14,343 nucleotides of DNA from Ilumatobacteraceae bacterium (GTDB taxonomy: Bacteria; Actinomycetota; Acidimicrobiia; Acidimicrobiales; Ilumatobacteraceae). Positions 1 to 6,559 of this stretch are shown here, in pieces (position 1 is the stretch's first letter; every line of letters begins with the position of its first letter). Both the position numbers and the translations under genes were made by a program. The stretch lies in NCBI GenBank assembly GCA_025456105.1, contig JALOLG010000006.1:1-14343 (forward strand), in the 5' to 3' direction. Under the pieces are notes generated by a model. The model ran no database searches, was not told where the DNA came from, and worked only from the letters and a program-made list of their open reading frames with translations.

Positions 1-207
1 GAGCGCGAGCGTGGCGCCGACGATCCGGAGCCACGCCACGGTGCGCGGCTCGACCTCGTCGAACAGCGAGATGGCGATGGAGGCGCCGACGTACTGCGAC
101 ACCGCCGACAGCACGAAGAGCGCTTCGGGCTGGGTGGTGTCGAGGCGCCGGGCGACGCGCCCGCTCAGTCGAAGAGCTCGGGGTCGGTGCGGCAGATCTC
201 CTGCCAC
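1..207 (-). CDS. EamA/DMT-family transporter, N-terminal part (leaves the window)
   Basis: Reading the minus strand downstream of the aldolase gives an open frame that continues to base 1. It contains RRLDTTQPEALFVLSAVSQY, then a segment with LFDEVEP and TVAWLRIVGATLAL. This matches the start of RhtA-like EamA transporters: first membrane helix, the LFDEV segment, then AWLR opening helix 2. These are inner-membrane drug/metabolite exporters; the substrate cannot be told from this fragment. The start is uncertain. There is no ATG, GTG or TTG between the aldolase stop and helix 1, so translation must begin inside the aldolase gene, at GTG 207-205 (used here, 43-base overlap) or ATG 228-226 (64-base overlap). 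Neither has a clear ribosome binding site, so translation is probably coupled to the aldolase. The family call is fairly firm, the start is not. Confidence 0.72.
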   Translation of the reverse strand, partial: MAGDLPHRPRALRLSGRVARRLDTTQPEALFVLSAVSQYVGASIAISLFDEVEPRTVAWLRIVGATLAL

Positions 208-980
208 AGCGGCTGGAACGAGAGCCATCCGGCGAGGTCGAAGCCGGTCTGCTCGAACGTGTACTTCGCGTACTCGTCGCGGATCTCGATCGGGGTGCCG
301 GCCGCCATCGCGGCGAGCTGGGCCTGGCAGCTGCGCTCCATCGACAGGAACCAGAACGCGGCCGCGTCGACCGAGCCGCCCACGGTGAAGATGCCGTGGT
401 TCTGGTGGATCGCGGCCTTGCCCGTGGGGAAGTTGGCAGCGAACTCCTGGCCCGCCTCCACCTGGAACACGACGGCGCCACCCTGTGCGCTGATGACGGT
501 GTGGTCGCCGTAGAAGATGCACGCGTCCTGGGTGAGCGGGGCGAGCGGGATGCCGAGCGAGCTGAACGCCTTGCCGTACACCGAGTGGGCGTGCGCAGCG
601 GCCACGACGTCGGGACGCGCGGCGTGGATGGCGGCGTGCAGCACGAACGCAGCGCGGTTCACCGGGTGCGAGCCGTACACCACCTCGCCCTGGTGGTTCA
701 CCAGGATGAGATCGCTCGAGCGGATGTGGCGGAAGCTCACGGCGAACGGGTTGACCCAGAAGTGATCGGGGAACTCGGGGTCGCGCACCGTGATGTGGCC
801 GGCGACGCCTTCGCCGAACCCGAGCCGGCCGAACACCCGGAGCGCACCTGCGAGCTTGGCCTTGCGGTGGGCGCGCTCCTCCTCGACGGTGGCGAACGTG
901 GGCGGACCCTCGAGCCCGACCTGCTTGGGCGTCAGCTCGACGCCGTCGATCGACGGGGTGCCGGTCTCGGTGATGGCCAT
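165..980 (-). CDS. Class II aldolase/adducin-family protein
   Basis: The 271-residue product has the class II aldolase/adducin fold across nearly its whole length. Metal-binding histidines are visible as HAH (130 and 132) and in the NHG motif (His195), with the usual spacing for zinc binding. Using His115 and the HAH pair as anchors, the position of the catalytic Glu73 of L-fuculose-phosphate aldolase falls on Ala111 (segment NRAAFVLHAAIH). A classical aldol cleavage is therefore doubtful; many members of this family have unknown or non-aldolase roles. The first 30 residues are polar with no signal peptide, so the protein is cytoplasmic. ATG 980 is preferred because a TACCGT box ends 7 bases upstream, as for a leaderless mRNA. 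It is divergent from the P450 gene and overlaps the downstream EamA gene. Substrate unknown. Confidence 0.88.
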   Translation of the reverse strand: MAITETGTPSIDGVELTPKQVGLEGPPTFATVEEERAHRKAKLAGALRVFGRLGFGEGVAGHITVRDPEFPDHFWVNPFAVSFRHIRSSDLILVNHQGEVVYGSHPVNRAAFVLHAAIHAARPDVVAAAHAHSVYGKAFSSLGIPLAPLTQDACIFYGDHTVISAQGGAVVFQVEAGQEFAANFPTGKAAIHQNHGIFTVGGSVDAAAFWFLSMERSCQAQLAAMAAGTPIEIRDEYAKYTFEQTGFDLAGWLSFQPLWQEICRTDPELFD

Positions 981-987
981 GGGCGCG

Positions 988-993
988 ACGGTA
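988..993 (-). promoter_or_regulatory. -10 box (TACCGT) of the aldolase gene, leaderless type
   Basis: On the minus strand the sequence reads GGCTACCGTCGC and the box ends 7 bases before ATG 980. A start of transcription at the usual distance would coincide with the start codon. The core GCTACCGTC recurs before the P450 gene and lysS. Confidence 0.6.
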
Positions 994-1038
994 GCCGTGC
1001 GAGCGGTCGACTCGTCACGGCGGGTTCGGGCCCTGGGC

Positions 1039-1044
1039 TACCGT
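1039..1044 (+). promoter_or_regulatory. -10 box (TACCGT) of the P450 gene, with leader
   Basis: The box TACCGT lies in GGGCTACCGTCGT. Transcription should start near 1051-1052, giving a leader of about 36 bases that carries a Shine-Dalgarno sequence. It shares the 107-base divergent region with the aldolase promoter; the two -10 boxes are 45 bases apart. Confidence 0.5.
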
Positions 1045-1073
1045 CGTGCCGACGCGACGCCGCTGGCGTCCGT

Positions 1074-1082
1074 GGGAGGAGG
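1074..1082 (+). promoter_or_regulatory. Ribosome binding site deciding the P450 start
   Basis: GGGAGGAGG lies 5 bases before ATG 1088. It supports this start over the in-frame ATG at 1046, which would fall upstream of the predicted transcription start. Confidence 0.7.
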
Positions 1083-1087
1083 CCGCG

Positions 1088-2338
1088 ATGTCGCTCACCT
1101 TGGATCCGGTGCCGCTCGACTCGATCGAGCTGGGAGCCCGATCGTTCTGGGAACGGCCTGAGCCGGAGCGTGAAGCCGCGTTCGCCACACTGCGACGCGA
1201 GGCCCCGATCCAGTTCTTCGCGGAGACCGAGTGGGTGCCGGGCTTCGACGTCGGCCCCGGGTTCTGGGCGCTCACCCGCCACGCCGACGTGTGGCACGCG
1301 AGCCGCCATCCGGCGCTGTTCAGCTCGGTGCCGAGCATCGTCATCCCCGACCAGCAGCCCGAGGTGGCCGAGTTCTTCGGCTCGATGATCGCCATCGACG
1401 ACCCCCGCCACTTCCGCCTGCGCAGCATCGTGCAGAAGGCGTTCACACCGAAGATGGTGGCGCAGGTCGAAGCGGCCGTCGCCGAGCGCGCCCGCCGCCT
1501 CGTGGCCCGCATGGTCGAGCGCCACCCGGACCGCGGGTGCGACTTCGTCGCCGAGTTCGCCGCCCCGCTGCCGTTGCAGATCATCTGCGCCATGATGGGC
1601 ATCCCCGAGGAGGACGAGGAGCGCGTCTTCGCCTGGACCAACGTGATCCTCGGCGTCGGCGACGACGAGATGGGCGACTACGAGGCGTTCGAACGAGTCG
1701 CCCAGGAGGTCGCGGCCTACGGCATCGCGATGGCCGAGGAGCGTCGCGTCGACCCGCGCGACGACCTCACCACGGCGCTGGTGCAGGCCGAGGTCGATGG
1801 CGACCGCCTCTCGTCGATGGAGATCGCGTCGTTCTTCATCCTCCTCGCCACCGCCGGCAACGAGACCACGCGCAACGCGATCAGCCACGGGCTGGTCGCG
1901 CTCACGGAGCACCCCGACCAGCGGGAGCGCTGGTGGGCCGACTTCGACACGCTCGCCCGCCCCGCCGCCGAGGAGATCGTGCGCTGGGCGAGCCCGGTGA
2001 TCTACATGCGCCGCCGGGCGACGCAGGACACCGAGATCGGCGGGGTGCCCATCGCCGAAGGCGACAAGGTCGTGATGTACTACAACAGCGCGAACCGAGA
2101 CGAGAGCCACTTCGAGGATCCCTACCGGTTCGACGTGAGCCGCGCCCCGAACGACCACGTCGGGTACGGCGCCGGTGGACCGCACTTCTGCCTGGGGGCG
2201 AACCTCGCCCGGCGCGAGATCATGGTGGCGTTCCACGAGCTGCACGAGCAGGTTCCCGAGATCCGGGCCACGGGGGAGCCGGCGATGCTCGTGAGCAGCT
2301 TCATCCACGGCATCAAGCGCCTCGAGTGCGCATGGTGA
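1088..2338 (+). CDS. Cytochrome P450, CYP125/CYP124/CYP142-like
   Basis: The 416-residue product is a soluble, class I type bacterial P450 that would need a ferredoxin and reductase encoded elsewhere. Visible landmarks are the C-helix region DDPRHFRLRSIVQKAFTP (about 104-121), the I-helix oxygen-activation motif AGNETTRN (256-263), the ExxR pair Glu296/Arg299 in EEIVRW, and the haem-ligand loop GYGAGGPHFCLG with Cys368. The AGNETTRN form, EIVRWASPV and the ending SFIHGIK strongly resemble actinobacterial CYP125/CYP124/CYP142 enzymes, known to oxidise the terminal methyl of sterol or branched lipid side chains; this exact substrate is inferred, not shown. Start chosen at ATG 1088 because of the strong Shine-Dalgarno site. 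Its TGA overlaps the ATG of the RidA-like gene, so the two are probably one transcript. Confidence 0.93.
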   Translation: MSLTLDPVPLDSIELGARSFWERPEPEREAAFATLRREAPIQFFAETEWVPGFDVGPGFWALTRHADVWHASRHPALFSSVPSIVIPDQQPEVAEFFGSMIAIDDPRHFRLRSIVQKAFTPKMVAQVEAAVAERARRLVARMVERHPDRGCDFVAEFAAPLPLQIICAMMGIPEEDEERVFAWTNVILGVGDDEMGDYEAFERVAQEVAAYGIAMAEERRVDPRDDLTTALVQAEVDGDRLSSMEIASFFILLATAGNETTRNAISHGLVALTEHPDQRERWWADFDTLARPAAEEIVRWASPVIYMRRRATQDTEIGGVPIAEGDKVVMYYNSANRDESHFEDPYRFDVSRAPNDHVGYGAGGPHFCLGANLARREIMVAFHELHEQVPEIRATGEPAMLVSSFIHGIKRLECAW

Positions 2339-2718
2339 GTCGGCCGGTCGCGCCGGCGTCGCTCCCCGCACCGGCGGCGGCGTACTCGCACGCCATGGTG
2401 ACCGAAGGGGCGGGCCGCTGGCTGCACACGTCGGGTGTGGTGCCCACGGGGCCCGACGGCACGGTGCCCGATGCGCTCGCCGATCAGGCCGCCACGGTGT
2501 GGTCGAACATCGGGGCGATGCTCGCCGAGGTCGGCATGGGGCCGTCCGACATCGTGTCGGTCACCACCTACGTGGTGGTGGGTGAGGACCTCGCCGTGGT
2601 GATGGCCGCCCGTGACCGGTTCATGGCGGGTCACCGACCGGCATCGACCCTGGTGACCGTGCCGGCGCTCGCCCGTCCCGAGTGGCGCATGGAGATCGCC
2701 GTCGTCGCCGCCGCCTGA
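2332..2718 (+). CDS. RidA/YjgF-YER057c-UK114-like protein lacking the catalytic arginine
   Basis: This 128-residue product fits a single small Rid domain ([14 protein letters not shown] at 32-45, the [18 protein letters not shown] segment around 65-82, and MEIAVVAAA at the end). Canonical RidA hydrolyses reactive 2-aminoacrylate and related imines using an arginine in the PARS motif. Here the matching segment is RPAST (102-106), with Ser105 in the Arg place, so it more likely belongs to the Rid groups without the proven deaminase residue. Glu121 matches the conserved late glutamate. The start ATG 2332 overlaps the P450 stop (ATGGTGA) and has no ribosome binding site, pointing to coupled translation; GTG 2335 is possible. 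It may protect against, or act on, a product of the P450 pathway; that is inference. Confidence 0.85.
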   Translation: MVSRPVAPASLPAPAAAYSHAMVTEGAGRWLHTSGVVPTGPDGTVPDALADQAATVWSNIGAMLAEVGMGPSDIVSVTTYVVVGEDLAVVMAARDRFMAGHRPASTLVTVPALARPEWRMEIAVVAAA

Positions 2719-2721
2719 CGC

Positions 2722-2765
2722 CTGGGCTGCAGCTGCCGGCAGATCTGATGGTGGCTGCAGCCCAG
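2722..2765 (+). repeat. 12-bp perfect inverted repeat, possible terminator
   Basis: CTGGGCTGCAGC (2722-2733) and GCTGCAGCCCAG (2754-2765) are perfect complements separated by 20 bases, which begin with the palindrome TGCCGGCA (2734-2741). It starts 3 bases after the RidA-like stop codon and ends 32 bases before the mutase -10 box. There is no T-run, so it may be a terminator without a U-tract, an RNA 3' end protector, or a protein site. Confidence 0.5.
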
Positions 2766-2797
2766 ACGTCGAGGCGACCCGAGCGAGCCGCCGGACG

Positions 2798-2803
2798 TAC
2801 GCT
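2798..2803 (+). promoter_or_regulatory. -10 box (TACGCT) of the mutase gene, leaderless type
   Basis: TACGCT is followed by 7 bases and then ATG 2811. There is no Shine-Dalgarno sequence before this ATG, which fits a leaderless transcript. Confidence 0.55.
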
Positions 2804-2810
2804 CGGCGGC

Positions 2811-4388
2811 ATGGCTGGCGACTCGCACCGCACCGACTCCGGCATCGAGATCGGGCCGCTCTACGACGCATCGACGCTCGCCGGGTGGGATCCCGCGACC
2901 GCACTCGGCGCACCGGGTGAGCCGCCCTACACGCGGGGTGTCTACTCGTCGATGTACCGCGGCCGTCTCTGGACGATGCGCCAGTACGCCGGGTTCGGCA
3001 CGGCAGCGTCGACGAACCAGCGCTTCAAGTTCCTGCTCGAGGCCGGCCAGACCGGCCTCTCGTGCGCGTTCGACCTGCCTACGCAGATGGGCTACGACTC
3101 CGACCACCCCCGCGCCGAGGGCGAGGTGGGCAAGGTGGGCGTGGCGATCGACTCGATCGACGACATGCGGACGCTGCTCGCCGACATCCCGCTCGACACC
3201 GTCACCACGTCGATGACCATCAACTCGACGGCGGCGATCCTCTTGCTGATGTACGAGCTCGTCGCCGAGGAGCAGGGCGTGCCGAGCGAGCAGATCTCGG
3301 GCACCATCCAGAACGACCTGCTGAAGGAGTACATCGCCCGCGGCACGTACGTGTACCCGCCGCGCCCGTCGATGCGGATCATCACCGACATCTTCGAGTA
3401 CTGCTCGAAGCACGTGCCGAAGTGGAACACGATCTCGATCTCCGGGTACCACATCCGCGAAGCCGGCTCGACGGCCGTGCAGGAGATCGCGTTCACGCTC
3501 GCCAACGCGATCGCCTACGTACAGGCGGCGATCGATGCCGGACTCGACGTCGACGACATCGGTCCGCGCCTCTCGTTCTTCTGGAACGGGCACAACCACT
3601 TCTTCGAGGAGGTGGCGAAGTTCCGGGCCAGCCGCCGCATGTGGCACCGGATCATGACCGAGCGCTTCGGCGCCAAGGACCCGCGCTCGTCGATGCTGCG
3701 CTTCCACACGCAGACCGGCGGCTCCACGCTCACCGCCCAGCAGCCGCTCAACAACGTCGTGCGCGTGTCGGTGCAGGCGCTCGCCGCCGTGCTCGGCGGC
3801 ACCCAGAGCCTGCACACGAACGGCTACGACGAGGCGCTCGGCCTGCCCACCGAGGAGGCGGCTCGCATCGCCCTGCGCACCCAGCAGATCATCGGCTACG
3901 AGGCCGGCGTGGCCGACACGCCCGACCCGCTCGCCGGCTCGTACCTGGTCGAGTCGCTCACCGACGAGGTCGAGCGCCTCGCCTGGGAGTACATCGAGCG
4001 CATCGACGAGATGGGCGGCGCCGTCGCGGCGATCGAGGCCCACTACCAGATGGACGAGATCGAGCAGTCGGCGTACGAGTACACGAAGTCGATCGACGAC
4101 GACGAGCGCGTGATCGTGGGCGTCAACAGGTTCACCGTCGACGACGAGCCCGAGCCCACCGTGTTCCCGATCGACCCGGCGCTCGAGCGTGGCCAGCGCG
4201 AGCGCCTCGCGGCGTTCAAGGCCGATCGCGACCAGGCGCTCGTGCGGGCTCGCCTCGACGACGTGGCGGCGGCGGCCCGCGGCACGCAGAACCTCCTGTA
4301 CCCCATGAAGGAGGCGCTGCGCGCGAACGCGACGCTCGGCGAGGTGAGCGACGCCCTGCGCGACGTGTTCGGCGTGTACCAGCCCTGA
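2811..4388 (+). CDS. Methylmalonyl-CoA mutase, substrate-binding (large) subunit without B12 domain
   Basis: The 525-residue product covers the TIM-barrel substrate domain and linker of acyl-CoA mutases but ends (FGVYQP) before any cobalamin-binding domain; no DxHxxG motif is present, so a separate small B12 subunit must be encoded elsewhere. Aligned to the Propionibacterium enzyme, substrate-contacting residues are kept: Arg57 and Tyr59 (RQYAGF, equal to Arg87/Tyr89), Ser84 (Ser114), Gln167 (Gln197), Arg177 (Arg207) and His214 in SGYH (His244). Tyr and Arg at these places mark methylmalonyl-CoA mutase; isobutyryl-CoA mutases have Phe/Gln and 2-hydroxyisobutyryl-CoA mutases Ile/Gln. Role: interconversion of (R)-methylmalonyl-CoA and succinyl-CoA in propionate metabolism, in the cytoplasm. 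ATG 2811 is chosen from the TACGCT box 7 bases upstream. The EEP gene follows after 13 bases. Confidence 0.93.
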   Translation: MAGDSHRTDSGIEIGPLYDASTLAGWDPATALGAPGEPPYTRGVYSSMYRGRLWTMRQYAGFGTAASTNQRFKFLLEAGQTGLSCAFDLPTQMGYDSDHPRAEGEVGKVGVAIDSIDDMRTLLADIPLDTVTTSMTINSTAAILLLMYELVAEEQGVPSEQISGTIQNDLLKEYIARGTYVYPPRPSMRIITDIFEYCSKHVPKWNTISISGYHIREAGSTAVQEIAFTLANAIAYVQAAIDAGLDVDDIGPRLSFFWNGHNHFFEEVAKFRASRRMWHRIMTERFGAKDPRSSMLRFHTQTGGSTLTAQQPLNNVVRVSVQALAAVLGGTQSLHTNGYDEALGLPTEEAARIALRTQQIIGYEAGVADTPDPLAGSYLVESLTDEVERLAWEYIERIDEMGGAVAAIEAHYQMDEIEQSAYEYTKSIDDDERVIVGVNRFTVDDEPEPTVFPIDPALERGQRERLAAFKADRDQALVRARLDDVAAAARGTQNLLYPMKEALRANATLGEVSDALRDVFGVYQP

Positions 4389-4390
4389 CC

Positions 4391-4395
4391 GGGAG
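4391..4395 (+). promoter_or_regulatory. Ribosome binding site of the EEP-family gene
   Basis: GGGAG lies 6 bases before GTG 4402, in the 13-base gap after the mutase stop. It fixes the GTG start and suggests translation from the mutase transcript. Confidence 0.6.
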
Positions 4396-4401
4396 CCGGC
4401 C

Positions 4402-5214
4402 GTGCCGCTGCGGGTGATGACCTGGAACCTGTGGTGGCGGTTCGGTCCGTGGGAGCAGCGCGAGCGCGCGATCGTCGAGGTGGTCCGGGAGGTCGATCCC
4501 GACGTCGTCTGCCTGCAGGAGGTGTGGTCGGAGGAGGGCGGTGACGATCAGGTCGCTCGGTTGGCCCATGCGCTCGGTCGCCACGCCGTGTCGACCGACC
4601 CGGTGTTCTACAACGGGATGTCGTTCGGCAATGCCGTGCTCTCGCGGTGGCCGCTCGAGCGAGTGCTCGACGAGCCGCTCCCGCGTCCCGACGGCGCGCC
4701 CGGCCACCGGCGGCTGCTCGGCACGCTCGTGGCGACGCCGTTCGGTGCCTGGCCGGTCTACGCGACCCACCTCGACCACCGCTTCGACGCCTCGGCGGCC
4801 CGCGAGGTGCAGGTGCGCCGGGTCCTCGAGGTGGTGGCCGCGCATCGCAGCGATCCCGAGACCGAGCTGCCCTCGATCGTCGGGGCCGACCTCAACGCCG
4901 TCCCCGACAGCGACGAGGTGCGATCGCTGACGGGACGGCGCGACAGCGGCGTGCCCGGGATCGTGCTGAGCGACTGCTGGGAGCAGGTCGGGGCGGGTCC
5001 GGGTGCGACCTGGGTCCGCGACAACCCGTACACGGCCGACACCGCCTGGCCGGGTCGCCGGATCGACTACGTGCTGGTGGCGTGGCCGCGGCCCAAGCCG
5101 GTGGGGAACCCGGTCCGGGCGTGGCTCGCCGGCACCGACGACGTCGAGGTCGACGGCGAGCCGGTGCGCCCGAGCGACCACGCCGCCGTGGTGGTCGAGC
5201 TCGTCACGCCGTGA
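4402..5214 (+). CDS. Endonuclease/exonuclease/phosphatase (EEP) family hydrolase
   Basis: The 270-residue product carries the full set of EEP (DNase I-like) motifs: TWNLWW with Asn9, LQEVW with the metal-binding Glu40, THLDH with His123, GADLN with Asp163 and Asn165, RIDYV with Asp222, and SDHAAV with Asp259/His260. These make a metal-dependent phosphodiesterase or phosphatase active site. The family acts on DNA, RNA caps, lipids or small phosphates and the sequence does not settle which. There is no signal peptide, so it should be cytoplasmic, which makes a secreted sphingomyelinase or DNase less likely. The gene follows the mutase by 13 bases on the same strand, and its last 11 bases overlap the convergent nitroreductase gene. 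Confidence 0.88.
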   Translation: MPLRVMTWNLWWRFGPWEQRERAIVEVVREVDPDVVCLQEVWSEEGGDDQVARLAHALGRHAVSTDPVFYNGMSFGNAVLSRWPLERVLDEPLPRPDGAPGHRRLLGTLVATPFGAWPVYATHLDHRFDASAAREVQVRRVLEVVAAHRSDPETELPSIVGADLNAVPDSDEVRSLTGRRDSGVPGIVLSDCWEQVGAGPGATWVRDNPYTADTAWPGRRIDYVLVAWPRPKPVGNPVRAWLAGTDDVEVDGEPVRPSDHAAVVVELVTP

Positions 5215-5767
5215 GGTGCCGGATCGCCGGTGCGGGGCGCGCTGGGCGCTCCACCTGGCCGGTGGGCCAGCCGAGGTAGACGACGCCGACGATCCGGTCG
5301 CCCGGGTCGAAGCCGCAGAGCTCGCGCGCCGCGGCGCCGTCGGCCACGGGTGGCGTGCTCCAGAACGAGGCGAGCCCGGCCGCGGTGGCACCGAGCAGCA
5401 GGTTCTGGATGCCGGCGGCGACGGCGTCGCGGTTCTCCTCGTGGAAGGAGGGATGGTCGTGGGGGCGCGTGGCCACCACGACGACCGCCGGCGCACGCAG
5501 GTACTTCGTGCGGGTCTTGGTGCGCTTGCCCTCGTCGCCGATGCCGGCGGCGACGAGATCGGCGACGAACGCCTCGCCCAGCCGAGCTCGACCCGCGCCG
5601 GTGGCGACGGCGAAGCGCCACGGCCACGTGCGCTTGTGGTTGGGGGCCCAGGTGGCGAGCTCGCAGAGCTGGTCGATCAGCTCGGTCGGCACCGGGCGCT
5701 CGGGGTCCATGACCAGGCTCGTCCGTCGATGACGGGCGAGCTCGGCGAACTCCTCGAACGACGTCAC
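5204..5767 (-). CDS. Nitroreductase-family FMN oxidoreductase (YdjA-like)
   Basis: The 187-residue product is a short, single-domain nitroreductase. Motifs are HRRTS near 13-17 (FMN phosphate contact), WAPNHKRTWPWRF at about 40-52 (the family's APxH...PWRF block), GIQNLLLGATAAGLASFWST near 120-140 and the late VVYLGWP. The family transfers hydride from NAD(P)H through FMN to nitro compounds, quinones or other acceptors, usually as a dimer; the physiological substrate is not evident. The start GTG 5767 lies 13 bases after the pirin stop with no Shine-Dalgarno sequence, so translation is probably coupled to pirin in one operon. The 3' end overlaps the convergent EEP gene by 11 bases and no terminator hairpin is seen there. 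Confidence 0.9.
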   Translation of the reverse strand: MTSFEEFAELARHRRTSLVMDPERPVPTELIDQLCELATWAPNHKRTWPWRFAVATGAGRARLGEAFVADLVAAGIGDEGKRTKTRTKYLRAPAVVVVATRPHDHPSFHEENRDAVAAGIQNLLLGATAAGLASFWSTPPVADGAAARELCGFDPGDRIVGVVYLGWPTGQVERPARPAPAIRHLTA

Positions 5768-5780
5768 GGTCGTCAGGATG

Positions 5781-6491
5781 TCAGGCCGTCGCCCAGATCA
5801 GCACCTCGGCGCCATCGGGGCCGGCGGTGAGTCGCCGCTCACCGGCCGCCGTGAGCCGAGCGGCATCGCCGCGGTCCAGGTGGTGCTCGTCGAGGTCGGC
5901 GCTGCCGATCGGGACGAACACGTGGACGTGGCGGTCGTCGGGCACGGTCACGGTCTCGCCCGCTCGCAGGCGCCCACCCCACAGCACCGCGTCGCGCTGG
6001 CGGATCGAGATCGCGGCATCGTGGCCCTGGCCGGACGCGATCGGCACGAGCCCGCCCTTGGACAGCTCGGCGTTGATGTCGAGCTGCTCGTAGCCCGGGT
6101 CGATCCGCGGTGTGTCGGGGAGCACCCACATCTGGACGAAGTGCACGTCGGTGGTGCCGCTGTTGTTCATCTCCGAGTGCCAGATGCCGGTTCCGGCCGA
6201 CATGCGCTGGGCGAGGCCCGGGTAGATGATCCCGCGGTTGCGCTCGGAGTCCTTGTGCTCGAGCTCGCCCGACAGCACCCACGTGACGATCTCCATGTCC
6301 TGGTGCGGGTGGGTGTCGAAGCCCGACCCGCCGCGCACGACGTCGTCGTTGCTCACGAGCAGGAGGCCGTGGTGGGTGTTGGCCGGGTCGTAGTGCCGGC
6401 CGAAGCTGAAGGAGTGCTTGGAGTCGAGCCAGCCGATCGTCGTCGCGAAGCGCTCGCCCGATCGGCGGATGTCGATCACTGGAGTGGTCAT
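5781..6491 (-). CDS. Pirin-family protein, YhhW/quercetinase-like
   Basis: The 236-residue bicupin has the pirin metal site in its N-terminal cupin: His61 and His63 in DTHPHQDMEIVTW, then His105 and Glu107 in MSAGTGIWHSEM. The spacing equals that of Escherichia coli YhhW (His57, His59, His101, Glu103), and the length is typical of the short YhhW type. That family binds iron or another metal and some members have quercetin 2,3-dioxygenase activity; the natural substrate is usually unknown. ATG 6491 is chosen because GGGGAG lies just upstream and a TATACT promoter precedes it; longer in-frame extensions would cross the promoter. Nitroreductase follows in the same operon. A perfect 12-bp palindrome over the promoter suggests repression by a dimeric regulator. 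Confidence 0.93.
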   Translation of the reverse strand: MTTPVIDIRRSGERFATTIGWLDSKHSFSFGRHYDPANTHHGLLLVSNDDVVRGGSGFDTHPHQDMEIVTWVLSGELEHKDSERNRGIIYPGLAQRMSAGTGIWHSEMNNSGTTDVHFVQMWVLPDTPRIDPGYEQLDINAELSKGGLVPIASGQGHDAAISIRQRDAVLWGGRLRAGETVTVPDDRHVHVFVPIGSADLDEHHLDRGDAARLTAAGERRLTAGPDGAEVLIWATA

Positions 6492-6494
6492 GCT

Positions 6495-6500
6495 CTCCCC
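6495..6500 (-). promoter_or_regulatory. Ribosome binding site of the pirin gene
   Basis: GGGGAG precedes ATG 6491 with only 3 bases between. It decides the start against upstream in-frame codons. Confidence 0.55.
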
Positions 6501-6505
6501 AACTG

Positions 6506-6517
6506 TTGCGTACGCAA
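6506..6517. promoter_or_regulatory. Perfect palindromic operator TTGCGTACGCAA
   Basis: The 12-base palindrome starts at the last base of the pirin -10 box and covers the predicted transcription start, an ideal position for repression. It lies in the 68-base region between pirin and the divergent EamA gene, so it could act on both. The gTAC-centred form resembles operators of HxlR/MarR-type winged-helix regulators; the regulator is not in the window. Confidence 0.6.
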
Positions 6518-6522
6518 GTATA
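6517..6522 (-). promoter_or_regulatory. -10 box (TATACT) of the pirin-nitroreductase operon
   Basis: TATACT is the closest match to the TATAAT consensus in the window, and AT-rich against a very GC-rich background. Transcription should begin near 6510, leaving a leader of about 19 bases with a Shine-Dalgarno sequence. Confidence 0.65.
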
Positions 6523-6559
6523 TTCCGCCGCTCGAGCCGTCCGGCCACACTCGCACGCC

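Noticed and set aside
1046..1087. N-terminal extension of the P450 from ATG 1046
   Set aside because: It would start next to the -10 box, before the predicted transcription start; ATG 1088 has a strong ribosome binding site.
932..2371. 479-residue minus-strand frame opposite the P450
   Set aside because: The P450 has its haem, ExxR and I-helix motifs; this frame also crosses the divergent promoter region.
2631..4043. Long minus-strand open frame opposite the mutase
   Set aside because: The mutase is conserved residue by residue on the plus strand; the antisense product is an Arg/Val/His-rich shadow.
6506..6559. N-terminal extension of the EamA transporter from ATG 6506
   Set aside because: It would place coding sequence over the pirin promoter and palindrome, and adds polar residues before the first membrane helix; GTG 6560 fits better.
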